This document shows, one piece after another, positions 62,549-64,000 of a DNA stretch of 64,000 bases. This DNA comes from Mercurialis annua (taxonomy: Eukaryota > Streptophyta > Magnoliopsida > Malpighiales > Euphorbiaceae), in contig NC_065571.1 of NCBI RefSeq assembly GCF_937616625.2, positions 3,598,501 to 3,662,500 of the forward strand, read 5' to 3'. Position numbers and translations under genes: made by a program. Under the pieces are notes generated by a model that searched no databases, was not told the origin of the DNA, and worked only from the letters and a program-made list of their open reading frames with translations. Every line of letters starts with the position of its first letter. Positions within the stretch are counted from its first letter, which is position 1.

Positions 62549-62691
62549 TATTAAGAAAGGGTGTAGCCGGGGTTTGAACCTGCGACCTTTGGCGCCCAGA
62601 TGGCCGAGGTTTAGACCATTAGAGCAAACCCGTGCGGGCTTCATGGACATTTTTTCGATTCAATACCTCCACGATTATTTTTTATACAATC

Positions 62692-63663
62692 TGAAAGACC
62701 ATTTGGGGTATGGCAAACCGGTTTTTGAGTTGTGAATCGGAAATTTAAATTCTTTAAAGCGGAAAAGAAAATTTAAAAGACACAAGAGATTTAGAGTGGT
62801 TCGGATCACACAACGATCCTACTCCACTACTCAATCTAAGATTGAGATTTTAGAATCCACTAAATGGGATTGTGCTTTATAGATAAGCACCAATTTTACA
62901 AAGATTTCTTAGAGATAATCTCAAACTCACAATTGATTTTTCAAGGATAATCAAGAACCTACAAGGGTTGAGTTTTCTTAAAGCTAAACTCTAACTTACA
63001 CTTGATTTTTCAAGGATAATCAAGAACCCACAATGAAAACAATAAAATGCTCTAACTAACTAGAACAACAAGCAATCAATATGAAGAATTGATGCACAAT
63101 AAGATTGAGAGAGTTTTTGGTAGTTGAGAGCCTTTTTGATTTGCAATAATTGTTCTAACAATGCTCAAGCAGTTAGAACAAGTATATAGAGGCTTCTTGA
63201 TGATGTGTCAAAGTCTCATTGGTCCAAGCCATTTTCTTCCCGTTATTTTCTCTTGAAAATCTTCAATAATGAAGTGCCAGATCATTCTAAACGATCGTTC
63301 GAAAGAGTGTACGATCGTTTACTTATAACGGTCAAAAGGATTTGAAAAATATCACTAGTGAACGATCGTTTAAACATTATAAACGATCGTTCGTTTGTTT
63401 TAAACGATCGTTTATTGATCGTTTATACGATCGTTCCCTAGTCTGTCTTGAAAACGAAGAACCAAAGCTGAGTGAAATATTTTGAACGATAGTTTAAAAA
63501 TAAACGATCGGTAAACGATCGTTTAAAAATGAACGACCGTTTAAAATATAAACTTCACAAAACGCTTAGAGAACGCTGCACAATGCTTGAAACAAGTTAG
63601 ATTTAAATAAATGCCAATTGATTGAATATATCAAAATAAGGTTAAATGACACATGGTCCAACA
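62692..63663 (+). mobile_element. Solo LTR, 972 bp, with TSD CAATC (LTR family copy 2)
   Basis: It starts TGAAAGACCATTTGGGG and ends GGTCCAACA. Exact repeats CAATC lie at 62687-62691 and 63664-63668. The first ~430 bases match the LTR at 25052-25995 (GGCAAACCGGTTTTTGA, GGTTCGGATCA, ACTCCACTACTCAATC). A duplicated TTGATTTTTCAAGGATAATCA block is present (about 62933 and 63002). The second half differs and holds the AACGATCGTT cluster. No coding sequence. Confidence 0.9.
63289..63545. repeat. AAACGATCGTTT palindrome cluster in LTR copy 2
   Basis: About ten units of AACGATCGTT or one-base variants (TACGATCGTT, AACGATAGTT, AACGATCGGT, AACGACCGTT), starting near 63290, 63310, 63361, 63381, 63403, 63426, 63484, 63502, 63514 and 63533. 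Most are perfect 10-12 base palindromes around CGATCG. Spacers are irregular. Confidence 0.92.
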
Positions 63664-63668
63664 CAATC

Positions 63669-63949
63669 TTCTTCCATTTCCGTATTAATCTTCAATACTA
63701 ATGCTCTTTATGTATTTAAATTATGTGTTTCTAGCTTAACTCTATCTACTTTCTGTTTATTTGTTGTGCAAAGAGATCAAAAATATTGAAGTGGGAGATT
63801 AAAGAACTTGAGAAGGTCGACTAAGAGCTTAAAGGGGAATTTTTAATTTAACTTATTTAACTTTTTTTTATTTCTGATTATAACAATTTTTATAATGTTT
63901 TCTTTATTTTATTTGTGTCCTTTTCTATAATCATATTGTTTGTATATAC
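63669..63949. other. Intergenic, no supported gene
   Basis: AT-rich spacer. Nothing recognisable. Confidence 0.4.
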
Positions 63950-64000
63950 TAGAGGTGGCAATTTTCACCCATACCCATTTACCCATCTATACCCACCCAT
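63950..64000. mobile_element. Possible hAT-type element end, cut by the window edge
   Basis: TAGAGGTGGCAATTTTCACC, then repeated ACCCAT units, resembles the TAG(G/A)GGTGGCAATTTT termini common on plant hAT elements. The other end is outside the window. Confidence 0.4.

Larger units (their letters stand above)
58977..62642 (-). mobile_element. tRNA-derived SINE, split by a MULE-type insertion
   Basis: Read on the minus strand from 62642, the head is GAAGCCCGCACGGG. It has a pol III box A-like stretch GCTCTAATGGTCTA (about 62612-62627) and a box B GGTTCAAACCC (62570-62580). The body then continues across the MULE insertion (59141-62548) to GTTTTCGTCACC and an A-rich tail (poly-T at 58977-59000 on plus). 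Target repeats ATGGACATT lie at 58968-58976 and 62643-62651. Without the insertion and its duplicated TATTAAGAA, the SINE is about 249 bp, a normal plant size. The head resembles a tRNA only in its promoter boxes. No cloverleaf acceptor stem forms. Confidence 0.85.

Noticed and set aside
62558..62642. tRNA gene on the minus strand
   Set aside because: Box A- and box B-like motifs are present, but the acceptor and anticodon stems do not pair. The sequence continues into a SINE body with an A-rich tail and target repeats.
63289..63545. CRISPR-like array of short repeats
   Set aside because: Units are 10-12 bp palindromes with irregular 5-50 base spacers inside a plant LTR. There are no cas genes, and the sequence is eukaryotic.

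Overview
This is nuclear DNA from a flowering plant, most likely a eudicot. It is AT-rich, its genes are split by short GT-AG introns, and it is crowded with plant-type transposons. I cannot name the species. Six host genes can be rebuilt with intact splice sites and open frames: a kinase-less LRK10L/WAK-type receptor-like protein (19857-21472, +), a plant Fip1 polyadenylation factor (27339-33574, +), the chloroplast RNA-binding protein HCF107 (34667-38636, +), a HOOKLESS1-like N-acetyltransferase (39690-42075, -), a small DUF7787-type protein (51392-52169, -) and the aldehyde dehydrogenase ALDH22A1 (53059-58213, -). They are unrelated housekeeping or signalling genes placed side by side, not a pathway cluster.

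Layout. Positions 1-19800 hold no convincing host gene. They contain a repeat-filled TIR element (about 666-2370), broken gypsy-type retrotransposon coding remnants split by a 2.6-kb solo LTR (3089-5678, TSD TTGCT), and a run of Mutator-like (MULE-type) non-autonomous elements with 9-10 bp target duplications, one nested in another. The genes lie at 19.8-21.5, 27.3-42.1 and 51.4-58.2 kb, separated by further MULE-type elements. One of these is a Pack-MULE-like element carrying the start of a host gene (44594-46007). Another is a fold-back family full of TTATCAT/ATGATAA motifs, present twice (about 23182-26397 and 49538-50845). The right end (58968-63668) is a nested stack: a SINE split by a 3.4-kb MULE-type element that contains a ~190-bp tandem repeat, then a solo LTR.

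The most unusual theme is that several transposons that look unrelated by their ends each carry an internal cluster of short palindromic units, with a different unit in each. Units include GTTTCAAAC/AAACNGTTT, GTACACGWTCGTGTAC, CGAGGAGCAG/CTGCTCCTCG, TTATCAT/ATGATAA, GATCTGTTC/GAACAGATC and AAACGATCGTTT. Two insertions of one LTR family carry different units in the same part of the LTR (ATCGCGCCCGTGAT in one, AACGATCGTT in the other).

TSDs, TIRs and splice sites were read directly from the sequence by eye. Protein family names come from recognising motifs, and no database search was run.
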